From contig CALPIW020000098.1 of the NCBI GenBank assembly GCA_943323725.2, positions 1-6,162 on the forward strand: DNA of 6,162 bases, read 5' to 3'. The position numbers were made by a program, and so were the translations under genes. Of the stretch, positions 5,990 through 6,162 are shown piece by piece. The notes beneath the pieces are model-generated. The model worked only from the letters and a program-made list of their open reading frames with translations. It was not told the origin of the DNA and made no database searches. Source of the stretch: Polynucleobacter meluiroseus. GTDB taxonomy: Bacteria; Verrucomicrobiota; Verrucomicrobiia; Opitutales; UBA953. Every line of letters starts with the position of its first letter. Position 1 is the stretch's first letter.

Positions 5990-6053
5990 CCTGCCCTATC
6001 TGTCTTTATCGATTCAGTCCTCTGTCATCTGCCATCGACTCAGTCCTCTACTC

Positions 6054-6162
6054 TCAAGCCCTGATCAACGCTTCATGCTTCGCGCGGAACTCGTCGCTCC
6101 AGGCGGCGGGCTGATGGGTCGTGCCGTCCATGCGGCAGATGGTGCGCGAGGCCTTGGCGTAA
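6054..6162 (-). CDS. C-terminal fragment of an unrecognised protein, truncated by window edge
   Basis: Reading the minus strand inward from the window end, one frame is open for 35 codons and ends with TGA at 6056-6054. The peptide contains SRTICRMDGTTHQPAAW and ends in KHEALIRA. I do not recognise the family. Coding support comes from composition: about 31 of 35 codons end in G or C, as in the other genes here, while the other two minus-strand frames show much weaker third-position bias. The gene would be convergent with nth, with the palindromic repeat starting 3 nt after its stop codon. The start and most of the protein lie beyond the window, so function cannot be stated. Confidence 0.6.
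   Translation of the reverse strand, partial: YAKASRTICRMDGTTHQPAAWSDEFRAKHEALIRA

Larger units (their letters stand above)
5851..6051. repeat. Composite imperfect palindromic repeat element between nth and the 3' gene
   Basis: This element fills the 199-nt gap between two convergent stop codons, and no gene is credible in it. The nonamer CTGARTCGA occurs five times: forward at 5859, 5878 and 5918, inverted at 6009-6017 and 6035-6043. The best arm pairing is 5906-5927 with 6008-6029, 21 of 22 positions complementary with a single T-T mismatch. Further out, 5876-5888 pairs perfectly with 6033-6045 (13 bp). The outermost GTAGAG (5851-5856) pairs with CTCTAC (6046-6051), after a loop-out in the left arm. 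Heptads GATGRCR separate the nonamers. The centre contains its own perfect 10-bp hairpin (5960-5989). Neither strand has a T-run after a stem. The likely class is an extragenic palindromic repeat or small non-autonomous element that may act as a two-way transcript end; the class is an inference, the repeats are directly visible. Confidence 0.85.

Noticed and set aside
5885..6045. CRISPR array
   Set aside because: The repeated units are 7-9 nt, tandem or inverted and without unique spacers of constant length; no cas gene is present.
5926..6114. 62-codon plus-strand ORF near the 3' end
   Set aside because: It runs through the palindromic repeat and across the C-terminus of the better-supported minus-strand gene; its codon composition is unlike the other genes.

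Overview
The window is GC-rich (clearly above 60%, with strong G/C preference at third codon positions) and gene-dense. It looks like chromosomal housekeeping DNA from a Gram-negative-type bacterium. An LplT-type lysophospholipid-transporter relative supports a Gram-negative envelope. The glycine decarboxylase architecture and the unusual Nth C-terminus make me lean towards the PVC group (Verrucomicrobiota or Planctomycetota), but that placement is a weak inference. No phage, transposase, plasmid, CRISPR, rRNA or tRNA signal is visible.

Layout: (1) nt 1-764, + strand, is the C-terminal ~85% of methylenetetrahydrofolate reductase (metF), cut by the window start. (2) nt 800-2056, + strand, 35 nt downstream and possibly co-transcribed, is a 12-TM MFS protein of the LplT/Aas transporter family. 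(3) nt 2070-5051, - strand, is a full-length glycine decarboxylase (P-protein, gcvP), convergent with the MFS gene and only 13 nt from it. Its two halves resemble the separate subunits GcvPA and GcvPB joined in one chain. (4) nt 5052-5230 is a divergent intergenic region with weak promoter candidates, two small inverted repeats and a Shine-Dalgarno-like site on the 'wrong' strand for gcvP. (5) nt 5231-5854, + strand, is endonuclease III (nth). (6) nt 5855-6053 holds no gene. It is filled almost stop codon to stop codon by an imperfect palindromic repeat made of nested short units. (7) nt 6054-6162, - strand, is the last 35 codons of an unrecognised gene, convergent with nth.

Functional links: metF and gcvP both belong to one-carbon metabolism. 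GcvP starts the glycine cleavage reaction that produces 5,10-methylene-THF, and MetF reduces 5,10-methylene-THF to 5-methyl-THF for methionine synthesis. They lie on opposite strands, so any link is pathway proximity and not one operon. gcvT, gcvH and lpd are not in the window. The MFS and nth genes have no obvious link to this pathway.

The most unusual elements are the composite palindrome at 5851-6051, the PA-PB fusion form of GcvP, and the non-canonical cysteine spacing at the C-terminus of Nth. I see no strong evidence for a wholly new system. The palindrome is the best candidate for an undescribed element.
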